Below are positions 29,669-37,421 of a stretch of 64,000 nt of DNA, piece by piece (the stretch's first letter is position 1; each line of letters opens with the position of its first letter). This stretch comes from Constantimarinum furrinae (GTDB taxonomy: Bacteria > Bacteroidota > Bacteroidia > Flavobacteriales > Flavobacteriaceae), in assembly GCF_014295415.1 (NCBI RefSeq), contig NZ_CP052909.1, forward strand, positions 1,054,001 through 1,118,000. Reading direction: 5' to 3'. Both the position numbers and the translations under genes were made by a program. The notes under the pieces were generated by a model. That model was given only the letters and a program-made list of their open reading frames with translations, was not told the origin of the DNA and did no database searches.

Positions 29669-30507
29669 GGCTCGCCACCCCAATACGATTTGGGGCAATT
29701 ATTAATATTAGCGGAGTTTATGGAAAGGTGAAGCGGCTCACAGGAGATTTGTTTTCATAGGAAAAAGGTAGAGGCTCGCCACCCCGTTTAGATTTAGGGC
29801 AGTTTATATGTTCAACGGAGTTCACACAAAGGTGAAGCGGCTCGCAGGAGATGAGTTTACATAAGAAAATATTAAAGGCTCGCCACCCCAATATGATTTG
29901 GGGCAATTACTAAGATTAGCGGAGTTTATGGAAAGGTGAAGCGGCTCGCAGGGTATATGAATATCAACAGTAGCATTTAGAGGCTCGCCGCCCCAATACA
30001 ATTTGGACCAATAAAAAAAGGTAAACAGTAGTTTTATGGGGTGTGAAGCGGCTCGCAGGAGATGAGTTTACATAAGAAAATATTAAAGGCTCGCCACCCC
30101 AATATGATTTGGGGCAATTACTAAGATTAGCGGAGTTTATGGAAAGGTGAAGCGGCTCGCAGGGTATATGAATATCAAAAGTAGCATTTAGAGGCTCGCC
30201 ACCCCAATATGATTTGGGGCAATTACTAAGATTAGCGGAGTTTATGGAAAGGTGAAGCGGCTCGCGGGGTATATGAATATCAAAAGTAGCATTTAGAGGC
30301 TCGCCACCCCAATATGATTTGGGGCAATTACTAAGATTAGCGGAGTTTATGGAAAGGTGAAGCGGCTCGCAGGGTATATGAATATCAAAAGTAGCATTTA
30401 GAGGCTCGCCACCCCAATACGATTTGGACCAATAAAAAAAGGTAAACGAGAGTTTACCTTTTTTTGCCCCAAATCTACCATGAACTTAACCTACTTATGC
30501 TATGGTA
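29669..30507 (+). repeat. Tandem array 1: eight ~105-bp units, the last with a terminator-like hairpin
   Basis: Units start with GGCTCGCC at 29669, 29773, 29877, 29982, 30088, 30193, 30298 and 30403 (104, 104, 105, 106, 105, 105 and 105 bp apart). Most units read GGCTCGCCACCCC, then AATATGATTTGGGGCAATTA, then AGCGGAGTTTATGG, then GAAGCGGCTCGC, then an AT-rich joiner ending TTTAGA. The word GGCTCGC occurs twice per unit, ~66 and ~39 bp apart. Unit 4 carries the sequence type of array 2 (GGACCAATA, then GGTAAACAGTAG). The eighth unit is the terminal element. No open frame runs through the array. Confidence 0.93.
30421..30507 (+). other. Terminal hairpin element of array 1
   Basis: The last array unit folds as AAAAAAAGGTAAAC (30434-30447), loop GAGA, GTTTACCTTTTTTT (30452-30465), a 14-bp stem. 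It is extended past an internal loop by GATTTGG (30421-30427) / CCAAATC (30469-30475). A second dyad follows, TACCAT (30476-30481) / ATGGTA (30502-30507). The first stem has T-runs on both strands and could end transcription in both directions. The same element closes array 2 with near identity. Confidence 0.8.
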
Positions 30508-30676
30508 TGTATCAAATATATATTATTAAATACTTCTCGAAATCAATTTTTAGACCAATAACCTGTTTTTTCGTTAAAAAGCATAAATGCGTAATTTTAT
30601 AGGAAAAGAACTACAAATAACTTATGCAATCGTAAGGAAACGTTAGCGTTCGATCTACGAAACTGATATCATTATT
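30508..30676. other. AT-rich spacer between array 1 and the lipoprotein gene
   Basis: This stretch holds no open frame, RNA gene or clear hairpin. It completes the 1.1-kb gene-free interval between sodA and the lipoprotein gene, otherwise filled by the sodA terminator and array 1. Confidence 0.6.
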
Positions 30677-31132
30677 CTAGTTTACAATGATGTCAACTTC
30701 TAAAACTTGTCCGTTTTCTAGTTTTGGAATAAGTGCGTGATACGTTAGATTTGGAGCTTCGGTAGTTGCATTCTGAACAAAGGTGACGGTGAGCGTTTGA
30801 ATTTGTGTATCGCAATTCCTGAGGAGTTCATATGTTATTGATGTATTTCCGGAGGTGAGCGCTTTCTTGCCGATAACCAGATCGTATATAGAAAAATTGA
30901 TATCTGGCTGACAGCTGCCTGTAACTTGGCTGTCAAAATCTGATTGGGATGTAATGATCACAAAATCGTCACTAAGGTTAATCTCCATCTCATTCTTGGT
31001 ATTGACACATCCGTATTCTGCTTCCAGACTAGTTATTTCTACAATACCGGGCGTACAGGAATCATCATCTCCATTACAGGATAGGATGACGACTAGCATT
31101 AAGATTAGCAAGAAAGAATTTTTCAGTTTCAT
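30677..31132 (-). CDS. Hypothetical lipoprotein
   Basis: 151 residues. The signal MKLKNSFLLILMLVVILSC ends in a lipobox with Cys19, followed by an acidic NGDDDSC linker. The mature part is beta-rich with four further cysteines (Cys26, Cys42, Cys73, Cys107), which could form two disulphides. It has no catalytic motif and I do not recognise a family. It is the last of four minus-strand genes between the two repeat arrays. It belongs to an apparently accessory block and is not clearly linked to the neighbours by function. Confidence 0.65.
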   Translation of the reverse strand: MKLKNSFLLILMLVVILSCNGDDDSCTPGIVEITSLEAEYGCVNTKNEMEINLSDDFVIITSQSDFDSQVTGSCQPDINFSIYDLVIGKKALTSGNTSITYELLRNCDTQIQTLTVTFVQNATTEAPNLTYHALIPKLENGQVLEVDIIVN

Positions 31133-31226
31133 TGATTAGATTTTATAAAAAAACGAAAGGGCTGAAAGAATGTTGTCTTTGGGTAGATTATATTATTTCT
31201 GACAGGAAATTCAATTATAAAATGGT

Positions 31227-31949
31227 TTATCGTAAGCTGTCTGCTTTGTACTCCTCAAGACAGTTTGTAAGTGTATTTCCTTTTATATGAATACATTCAC
31301 AAAATTTGAACCCTATAGACTCCTTTTCAGTAGCACTGAACTGTTTTTTGCAGTCTGCCAGAGCGTTTCTGGGCATTACTTCGTTGCCGTAGAGGAATAC
31401 CAGAATGACAATTCCGAAGGTGACTGCTACCCCCGTAAAAAATAGAAATGGAAATTTATTATTGTATTTCTCGGGTTTTTTAAGAATATCTGAATCCGGA
31501 AATTGTTTAAAAGGTAATATAAATTTAAGTCGGTCATAATACCATATAAGAATGTACAAATTGGCCAAAACCATTAGGGGAGAGGTGACATAGGAGCCCT
31601 CGAAGCGCACTGCCAGGGAAAGGATACAAATGTTCAGTATAATAGGAAAATAGAGTACTGCGCCTAAAACCACGGTTCGGGGGATGAGTAATAAAACAGC
31701 CGCAATTATTTGCGCAATACCAATGAAAGTGTAATAATATCCGGTATGGTGCAGGGCTTCGAGGTAAGCACCCATGGGATGCAACGGTGACAATCCGCTG
31801 GCAAAGCGTTCATCCAGGACCTTTATCAAGCCGGCTGTGATAAATGCATAGGCAAGAAGAATGCGACAAAATATAGTGAAATACCTTAACCACCGGTTTT
31901 GTCTTGCAGCGAAATGTATACGATCAAATTTGTTCAACATATCCATCAC
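31227..31949 (-). CDS. DoxX-like membrane protein, extended
   Basis: 240 residues. The first ~150 residues hold four membrane segments with DoxX-type features: ILLAYAFITAGLIKVLDERF, then a glycine/isoleucine-rich FIGIAQIIAAVLLLIP. A fifth hydrophobic segment (FPFLFFTGVAVTFGIVILVFLY) follows a cytoplasmic linker, and the C-terminal tail carries three cysteines (FCECIHIKGNTLTNC). The tail cysteines are not part of the standard DoxX fold and might bind metal or form disulphides. Its charge pattern does not decide which side they face. It is encoded in the block between the two arrays. Confidence 0.7.
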   Translation of the reverse strand: MMDMLNKFDRIHFAARQNRWLRYFTIFCRILLAYAFITAGLIKVLDERFASGLSPLHPMGAYLEALHHTGYYYTFIGIAQIIAAVLLLIPRTVVLGAVLYFPIILNICILSLAVRFEGSYVTSPLMVLANLYILIWYYDRLKFILPFKQFPDSDILKKPEKYNNKFPFLFFTGVAVTFGIVILVFLYGNEVMPRNALADCKKQFSATEKESIGFKFCECIHIKGNTLTNCLEEYKADSLR

Positions 31950-32071
31950 ATGAATAAAGTACTTTGAAAAACAAAGTAAATAAATATATTCTTCATTTTC
32001 AAGTTATACCGGCTTAAAAAATGCCATCTTTTTAAAAACAACCTGCGATGAATCTAGTTTCTTACCAGAAT

Positions 32072-33073
32072 CTATTTCTTCTCCAGTAGTTGTTCTACTT
32101 CAATTTGGGACAGATTCAGTTTTGTTCTTAAAATACTGAGGTATTCATCGGTTCGATACAAAGGATAGTCGGTGCCGAATACGATTCTGTTATACCCGAT
32201 CTTTCTGCAGTAATGCGTTAAATCCGAAAATTCCTCTTGCGTTAAAGGGGCAATACCTTCCGCCTGCTTGTCAAGACAGACTGCAGAAATGTCGAAGGTA
32301 ATTTTATGTTTGGTTATGGGGTGGTTTTTTTCAAAAAGATCAATAAAACGGTCTAAAATAATTTTCGTCTTTGTACTGAAACCTCCCGAAGTTCCAAAAT
32401 GAGCAATTTGGAGATCTAAAAAATCTAATTCTTTTAAAACGGAATCTGCCAATATACGCACATCCTCTTTTCCAAAATTGGGATGGGAATTGTCAAAATG
32501 TAACAAGACCGGGATTCGATTGTCTGAAGCATACTGAAACACGCTTTTGACTTGTTTCAAATGATCGGGCTCTGTTAAGTATACCTGCGACGCATTGTGG
32601 TGAAGTTTTATACCATCGAGCTTTAGGGTTTTATGACATCGTTCTATTTCGGCAAGAGCAAATTCACTAAGTGGATCCACGCCATAATACGCTTTAATTC
32701 TGTCTGGATATTTTGATTTAGCATTAGCCAGATAGTCATTTTCTTGCTGAGTTTTTTTCAAAACATCTATTGTATTACCTCCAAAATCCCTTGAAGAATA
32801 CACATAAGCCATAGAAACCAGAGAAATGTTGGTCGCCTTATTAGTTTTGAGGATCGTATCAATGTTAGCATAATAGTGATCTGTCCTTGTGAACGGAATT
32901 CCCATTTCTTTCCAAAGTGATATGAGATGTGGACTCATCAAGTGAACATGATGATCTGTTTTAATATGCCATTCATTAACGAATGATTTTTCAGGATCAT
33001 GTTGACCTTCTTTTTTTTCTTGACAGGAAATGCAGACACAAATACAGATAATTATTATCTTAAGTTTAGTCAT
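32072..33073 (-). CDS. Amidohydrolase family lipoprotein
   Basis: 333 residues. A lipoprotein signal ends ICVCISC (Cys17). The metal-dependent amidohydrolase (TIM-barrel) pattern is seen. HHVHL near residue 41 gives the first metal HxH pair. Later HFDNSHPN, then AHFG and a late FGTDYPLY supply further His and Asp ligands. Such amidohydrolase_2-type proteins include decarboxylases and lactonases; the reaction here is unknown. The lipid anchor places it in the periplasm or outer membrane, unusual for the family. It lies between the repeat arrays with no obvious pathway partner. Confidence 0.78.
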   Translation of the reverse strand: MTKLKIIIICICVCISCQEKKEGQHDPEKSFVNEWHIKTDHHVHLMSPHLISLWKEMGIPFTRTDHYYANIDTILKTNKATNISLVSMAYVYSSRDFGGNTIDVLKKTQQENDYLANAKSKYPDRIKAYYGVDPLSEFALAEIERCHKTLKLDGIKLHHNASQVYLTEPDHLKQVKSVFQYASDNRIPVLLHFDNSHPNFGKEDVRILADSVLKELDFLDLQIAHFGTSGGFSTKTKIILDRFIDLFEKNHPITKHKITFDISAVCLDKQAEGIAPLTQEEFSDLTHYCRKIGYNRIVFGTDYPLYRTDEYLSILRTKLNLSQIEVEQLLEKK

Positions 33074-33162
33074 CTTCAGCCCAATTAGTGTTGTAGTAGT
33101 CCAGCGGAAATATTATGATGTTTTGTATCATTCCATATACCTTGTTATGAAAAGTAAGGATC

Positions 33163-33468
33163 TTAATTCTTCCTATATCTCTTTGAGTTCGACTTAATTA
33201 ATAAATAGGGAACCCCTATGATGATGGAAATCCAGAATGAACATTCCAAAATATTCGGACTTTTAAAAAATTTGGCAATAAAATATCCAAGAATGATCAT
33301 TGATGCCATCCCAAACATTACATTTCTAAAGAGTTTTGCTATACCTTCGATGTCGTATTTTTGTTTTTCTTCATCAGACATAGTATTGTAACCTGCTATT
33401 AAAAAATACCATTTACAGTACCTGATCAGGACTCCAAGCAGTATAAAAATTATTGCTACTACGATCAT
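33163..33468 (-). CDS. Small membrane protein, DUF3784-like
   Basis: 101 residues with three hydrophobic segments (2-20, 48-68 and 75-92). Between the first two lies WYFLIAGYNTMSDEEKQKYD, the typical signature of the DUF3784 family of Bacteroidota and Firmicutes membrane proteins. The function is unknown. The gene is AT-rich, is first in the four-gene minus-strand block, and is followed upstream by a 150-bp gap and then array 2. Confidence 0.75.
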   Translation of the reverse strand: MIVVAIIFILLGVLIRYCKWYFLIAGYNTMSDEEKQKYDIEGIAKLFRNVMFGMASMIILGYFIAKFFKSPNILECSFWISIIIGVPYLLIKSNSKRYRKN

Positions 33469-33617
33469 CTCATTCAGATTAAGGTCGAATACAGTTTTCC
33501 TATACTATCAAATTTATTCTCGATTGAGTATTGCTTTCCAATTATAAAAGTAAATAACTATTCTTTTACAATAATAGTTTACTTCAGCTTTTAATAAATT
33601 GTAGACAAGGGCATACC
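33469..33617. other. AT-rich spacer before array 2
   Basis: No open frame, RNA gene or hairpin is seen here. It presumably holds the promoter of the four-gene block, but no TAnnTTTG box at the right place was recognised. Confidence 0.5.
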
Positions 33618-34349
33618 GACGGAAAACCCCATTAAGATTTGGACCAAAAAAAGGTAACCGGCAGTTCTATGGAGTGTGAAGCGGCTCGCAATATATGTGA
33701 ATTTCAAAGGAAGTATTTAGAGGCTCGCCACCCCATTAAGATTTGGACCAAAAAAAAAGGTAAACAGTAGTTTTATGGAGTGTGAAGCGGCTCGCAATAT
33801 ATGTGAATTTCATAGTATTTAGAGGCTCGCCACCCCATTAAGATTTGGACCAAAAAAAAGGGTAAACAGTAGTTTTATGGGGTGTGAAGCGGCTCGCAGT
33901 ATATGTGAGTTTCAAAGGAAGTATTTAGAAGCTCGCCACCCCATTAAGATTTGGGGCAAAAAAAAGGTAAACAGTAGTTTTATGGAGTGTGAAGCGGCTC
34001 GCAATATATGTGAATTTCAAAGGAAGTATTTAGCGGCTCGCCACCCCATTAAGATTTGGGGCAAAAAAAAGGTAAACAGTAGTTTTATGGAGTGTAAAGC
34101 GGCTCGCAGTATATGTGAATATCAAATGAAGCATTTAGAGGCTCGCCACCCCATTAAGATTTGGACCAAAAAAAAAGGTAAACAGTAGTTTTATGGGGTG
34201 TGAAGCGGCTCGCAGTATATGTGAGTTTCAAAGGAAGTATTTAGCGGCTCGCCACCCCATTAAGATTTGGACCAAAAAAAAAAGGTAAACAAGCGTTTAC
34301 CTTTTTGCCCCAAATCTTACCATGAACTTAACCTACTTATGCTATGGTA
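33618..34349 (+). repeat. Tandem array 2: seven ~105-bp units, the last with the shared hairpin
   Basis: Unit starts are at about 33618 (5' end diverged, only the CCCCATTAAGATTTGG part is kept), then 33722, 33824, 33930, 34035, 34140 and 34246, spaced 104, 102, 106, 105, 105 and 106 bp. Units read GGCTCGCC ACCCC, then ATTAAGATTTGGACC, an A7-A9 tract, GGTAAACAGTAGTTTTATGG, GAAGCGGCTCGC and an AT-rich joiner. Two units have TTTGGGGC in place of TTTGGACC. The array lies in the same orientation as array 1, 3.1 kb away. Confidence 0.93.
34264..34349 (+). other. Terminal hairpin element of array 2
   Basis: A-run plus GGTAAAC (to 34290), loop AAGC, GTTTACC plus T5 (34295-34306), with outer GATTTGG (34264-34270) / CCAAATC (34310-34316). 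The TACCAT (34318-34323) / ATGGTA (34344-34349) dyad follows. From the first hairpin through ATGGTATG it is nearly identical to the end of array 1; after that the two loci share nothing. Confidence 0.8.
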
Positions 34350-34470
34350 TGGTTCAAAGATAGAATTTAAATTTTGAATGCTTGACAGACTTTTCCCACT
34401 TTTGGATAAAGTGAAATGTTAATCCGATAAACGACATAAAACAACCTATAACCTAAGACTTATTAACAGT

Positions 34471-36369
34471 CTAGTAGGCTCTTTCGGGATTGCCTTCGTA
34501 AAAGTTTATGTAAGCCCGATTTACGACACGGTTTCCTCCCGCTGTAGGATAATCACCCGTGAAATACCAGTCACCCAGATTTTTAGGACAAGCCTTGTGA
34601 AGATCGTCTACAGATTGGAATATGAGTTTTACTTTGGCTTTGATCGACTCATCACTCAACAATTCGGCGATCTTATCAGAAATTTCTTCATCCGAAAAAG
34701 GGGCGTAGAGTTCTTTTACATGGTTCACCACTTCACGATCCTCCATTTCGGTTTGCTGCTTACACTTGTTGTAAATTTCTTCAACGATGGCATATGTCCC
34801 TCTATCCTTGTGCAGTTCCAACGCTGCTCTGAATGCGATAAGCGCTTCCAGTCTCGCCATATCAATTCCGTAGCAATCGGGATAGCGAATTTGTGGTGCC
34901 GAAGATACCACTACGATCTGCTTTGGGCTCAAACGATCGAGCATTTTTAAGATACTTTTCTTTAAAGTCGTTCCTCGAACGATACTGTCGTCTATGATCA
35001 CCAGGTTATCCTCCGGCTTTACAACGCCATAAGTAACATCATACACATGGGCAACCAGATCATCCCGACTGCTGTCTTCGGTTATAAAAGTGCGAAGTTT
35101 CACATCCTTGATCGCGATCTTTTCAGTACGGATCTTATGTTCCTGAATTTGCAATAGTCGCTCTGTGGTTAGGGTCTCTTTTTCTTTAAGAATGGCCTCA
35201 TTCTTTTGTTTGTTCAGCTCGTTCTGAGCTGCATCAAGCATCCCGTAGAAAGAGGTTTCAGCGGTATTTGGAATAAATGAAAATACTGTATTTTCGGTGT
35301 CGTGATCTATGGCTTTTAAAACTTTAGGCATTACCAATCGCCCCAGTTCTTTACGTTCTTGATAGATCTCGGCATCGCTTCCGCGGGAAAAATAAATACG
35401 CTCAAATGAACAGGATTTACGCTCCAATGGAGGCAAGATCTCCGACGACTGCAATTCGCCGCTTTTTTTAATGATCACAGCGTGTCCCGGATCAATTTCG
35501 TGTACCGATTGGAATGGGACATTAAAGACAGTTTGTATCGCAGGTCTTTCCGAAGCGATCACGATCACTTCGTCATCCTTATAATAGTAGGCCGGACGAA
35601 TTCCTGCCGGGTCGCGTAACACAAAGGCATCTCCATGACCCAGTAAACCCGCCATAGCATAGCCGCCATCCCAGTCTTTAGCCGATTTACGAAGTATCTT
35701 TGCCAGATTCAGATTTTCAGCGATATAGGGAGAAGCCTCTATTTTGGTCATTCCCTTAGCTTTTGCTTTTTTGTACAATTTACGTACTGCATCATCCAAA
35801 AAATGACCAATTTTTTCCATAACGGTAATCGTATCGGCCTTTTCCTTGGGATGCATCCCTAGTTGGATGAGGTTGTTGAATAACTCGGTGGTATTTGTCA
35901 TATTGAAATTCCCGGCAATGATAAGATTACGGTGCATCCAGTTGTTCTGTCTCAGGAAGGGATGTACATTTTCAACACTGTTGATTCCAAAGGTACCATA
36001 GCGCACATGACCAAGAAGTAACTCTCCGATATATGGAATGTTCTTTTTCTGAGCCGACACGTCATCCTTGTATTCAGGATGGGCTTCAAAATCCAGGTTT
36101 ATACGCTCATTGATCTGAGCAAAAATATCCTGAATGGGCTGAGAAGCATTGGATCGTACTCGACTAATATAACGTTCTCCGGGAGCCACATCCAGCTTTA
36201 TACTCGCAAAACCGGCGCCATCCTGCCCTCTGTTATGCTGCTTCTCCATCATGAGGTACATTTTATTTACCCCGTAGAACGCAGTACCGTACTTGTCCTT
36301 ATAATACTGCAATGGTTTCAGTAATCGCACCATTGCAATCCCACATTCATGTTTTAAAGCGTCGCTCAT
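34471..36369 (-). CDS. purF: Amidophosphoribosyltransferase family protein (PurF, long form)
   Basis: 632 residues. The class II glutamine amidotransferase domain begins near the N-terminus, with the probable nucleophile Cys9 in HECGIAMV. The RGQDGAG and LGHVRYGT motifs bind glutamine. The C-terminal phosphoribosyltransferase has the PRPP loop VIIDDSIVRGTT (Asp460, Asp461). PurF makes phosphoribosylamine from PRPP and glutamine in purine synthesis. It is ~130 residues longer than the E. coli enzyme, mostly as insertions and a C-terminal tail (to LYAPFSDEEIS and beyond). Cys9 is internal, so the N-terminus would have to be trimmed for an Ntn-type reaction. purN lies three genes upstream on the same strand. 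Confidence 0.85.
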   Translation of the reverse strand: MSDALKHECGIAMVRLLKPLQYYKDKYGTAFYGVNKMYLMMEKQHNRGQDGAGFASIKLDVAPGERYISRVRSNASQPIQDIFAQINERINLDFEAHPEYKDDVSAQKKNIPYIGELLLGHVRYGTFGINSVENVHPFLRQNNWMHRNLIIAGNFNMTNTTELFNNLIQLGMHPKEKADTITVMEKIGHFLDDAVRKLYKKAKAKGMTKIEASPYIAENLNLAKILRKSAKDWDGGYAMAGLLGHGDAFVLRDPAGIRPAYYYKDDEVIVIASERPAIQTVFNVPFQSVHEIDPGHAVIIKKSGELQSSEILPPLERKSCSFERIYFSRGSDAEIYQERKELGRLVMPKVLKAIDHDTENTVFSFIPNTAETSFYGMLDAAQNELNKQKNEAILKEKETLTTERLLQIQEHKIRTEKIAIKDVKLRTFITEDSSRDDLVAHVYDVTYGVVKPEDNLVIIDDSIVRGTTLKKSILKMLDRLSPKQIVVVSSAPQIRYPDCYGIDMARLEALIAFRAALELHKDRGTYAIVEEIYNKCKQQTEMEDREVVNHVKELYAPFSDEEISDKIAELLSDESIKAKVKLIFQSVDDLHKACPKNLGDWYFTGDYPTAGGNRVVNRAYINFYEGNPERAY

Positions 36370-36398
36370 TGTTGTTGAAAAAGTATTTCTAAATCTAC

Positions 36399-36424
36399 AA
36401 AAAACGCCCTGAAAAATCAGGGCG
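36399..36424 (-). terminator. Rho-independent terminator after the PfkB-family kinase gene
   Basis: An 8-bp stem CGCCCTGA (36405-36412) / TCAGGGCG (36417-36424) with AAAA loop. On the minus strand it is followed by a T6 run (A-run 36399-36404). It separates the kinase gene from purF. Confidence 0.82.
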
Positions 36425-36429
36425 CGTTA

Positions 36430-37353
36430 TCATGTTAATTCTATTTCAAATTGTGTCAGGCTCTTAAACTGCTGCAAGCGCTGATGAATTTCTTTTTTGG
36501 ATAACTCAAGCATCCGTTCTGTTCCAAAGCGCTCTACACAGAATGAGGCGAGACAGGACCCGAAGATCACCGCCTGTTTCATATTTTCAAAACTTATATC
36601 ACCACTCTTGGCCAAAAATCCGGCAAAGCCTCCTGCAAAAGTATCTCCGGCTCCGGTGGGGTCAAAAACTTCTTCCAGCGGCAGGGCGGGTGCGTAAAAC
36701 ACATCGTTTTGGTGAAATAATAATGCTCCGTGCTCTCCTTTTTTAATAACCACATAATCGGGTCCCATCGCCATGATCTTTTGAGCAGCCACAACCAGCG
36801 AATATTCTCCGGTTAGCTGTCGTGCTTCCTCATCGTTTATCGTTATTACATCGACCTTTGCGATTACCTGCATCAACTCTTCAAGGGTGTTGTCCATCCA
36901 GAAGTTCATGGTATCGAGGATCACAAGTTTGGGGCTATCCATTTGTTCAATAACGCTCAACTGCACTAGTGGATGAAGGTTCCCAAGCATTACCACTTCT
37001 GCGTCTGTATATGCTGAAGGTACCTTCGGATTAAAATCGGCCAATACATTAAGCTCTGTTACTAAAGTGTCACGGGAATTCATATCATTGTGATATTTCC
37101 CGCTCCAGAAAAAGGTTTTTCCTTCTTCTACGATCTCGAGGCCTGAAACATCAATACCTTTGCTTTCGAGCATTGTTATATATTCCGAAGGAAAATCTCC
37201 CCCCACTACCGAAACAATGGCCGAGTCCACATTAAATTGTGCTGCGGAAAGACCGATATAAGTTGCGGCGCCACCCAAGATCTTATCGGTTTTCCCGAAA
37301 GGGGTTTCAATGGCATCGAAGGCAACGGTTCCAACTATTACTAACTTACTCAT
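36430..37353 (-). CDS. PfkB family carbohydrate kinase
   Basis: 307 residues of the ribokinase fold. The N-terminal GGAATYIGL substrate-binding segment and the C-terminal catalytic/ATP motif DPTGAGDTFAGGFAGF (with the base Asp in GAGD) are clear. It phosphorylates a sugar or nucleoside; the exact substrate cannot be told from the motifs. It lies between purF and rnhA-purN on the same strand, in what looks like a conserved flavobacterial gene order. That association with purine genes makes a nucleoside or ribose substrate plausible but unproven. Confidence 0.88.
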   Translation of the reverse strand: MSKLVIVGTVAFDAIETPFGKTDKILGGAATYIGLSAAQFNVDSAIVSVVGGDFPSEYITMLESKGIDVSGLEIVEEGKTFFWSGKYHNDMNSRDTLVTELNVLADFNPKVPSAYTDAEVVMLGNLHPLVQLSVIEQMDSPKLVILDTMNFWMDNTLEELMQVIAKVDVITINDEEARQLTGEYSLVVAAQKIMAMGPDYVVIKKGEHGALLFHQNDVFYAPALPLEEVFDPTGAGDTFAGGFAGFLAKSGDISFENMKQAVIFGSCLASFCVERFGTERMLELSKKEIHQRLQQFKSLTQFEIELT

Positions 37354-37421
37354 ACAAGGGTTCTAAAAGAAGGTGCAAAGATACGGTTTTGTCTACAATT
37401 CTGCCAACAGCCGATATAAGT

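Noticed and set aside
33877-34188. 103-residue plus-strand open frame inside array 2, with three near-identical 35-residue repeats
   Set aside because: The repeat period (105 bp) is divisible by three, so a stop-free frame through consecutive units arises by chance. Other units of 102, 104 and 106 bp break the frame, array 1 lacks it, and indels and A-tract length changes are not frame-preserving.
29660-34350. Could the arrays be a CRISPR locus?
   Set aside because: Units are ~105 bp and nearly identical along their whole length, with no short repeat alternating with unique spacers, and no cas genes are nearby.
29660-34350. Integron attC-like cassette array
   Set aside because: No integrase gene and no GTTRRRY core pairs. 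The units carry no cassette open frames between them.
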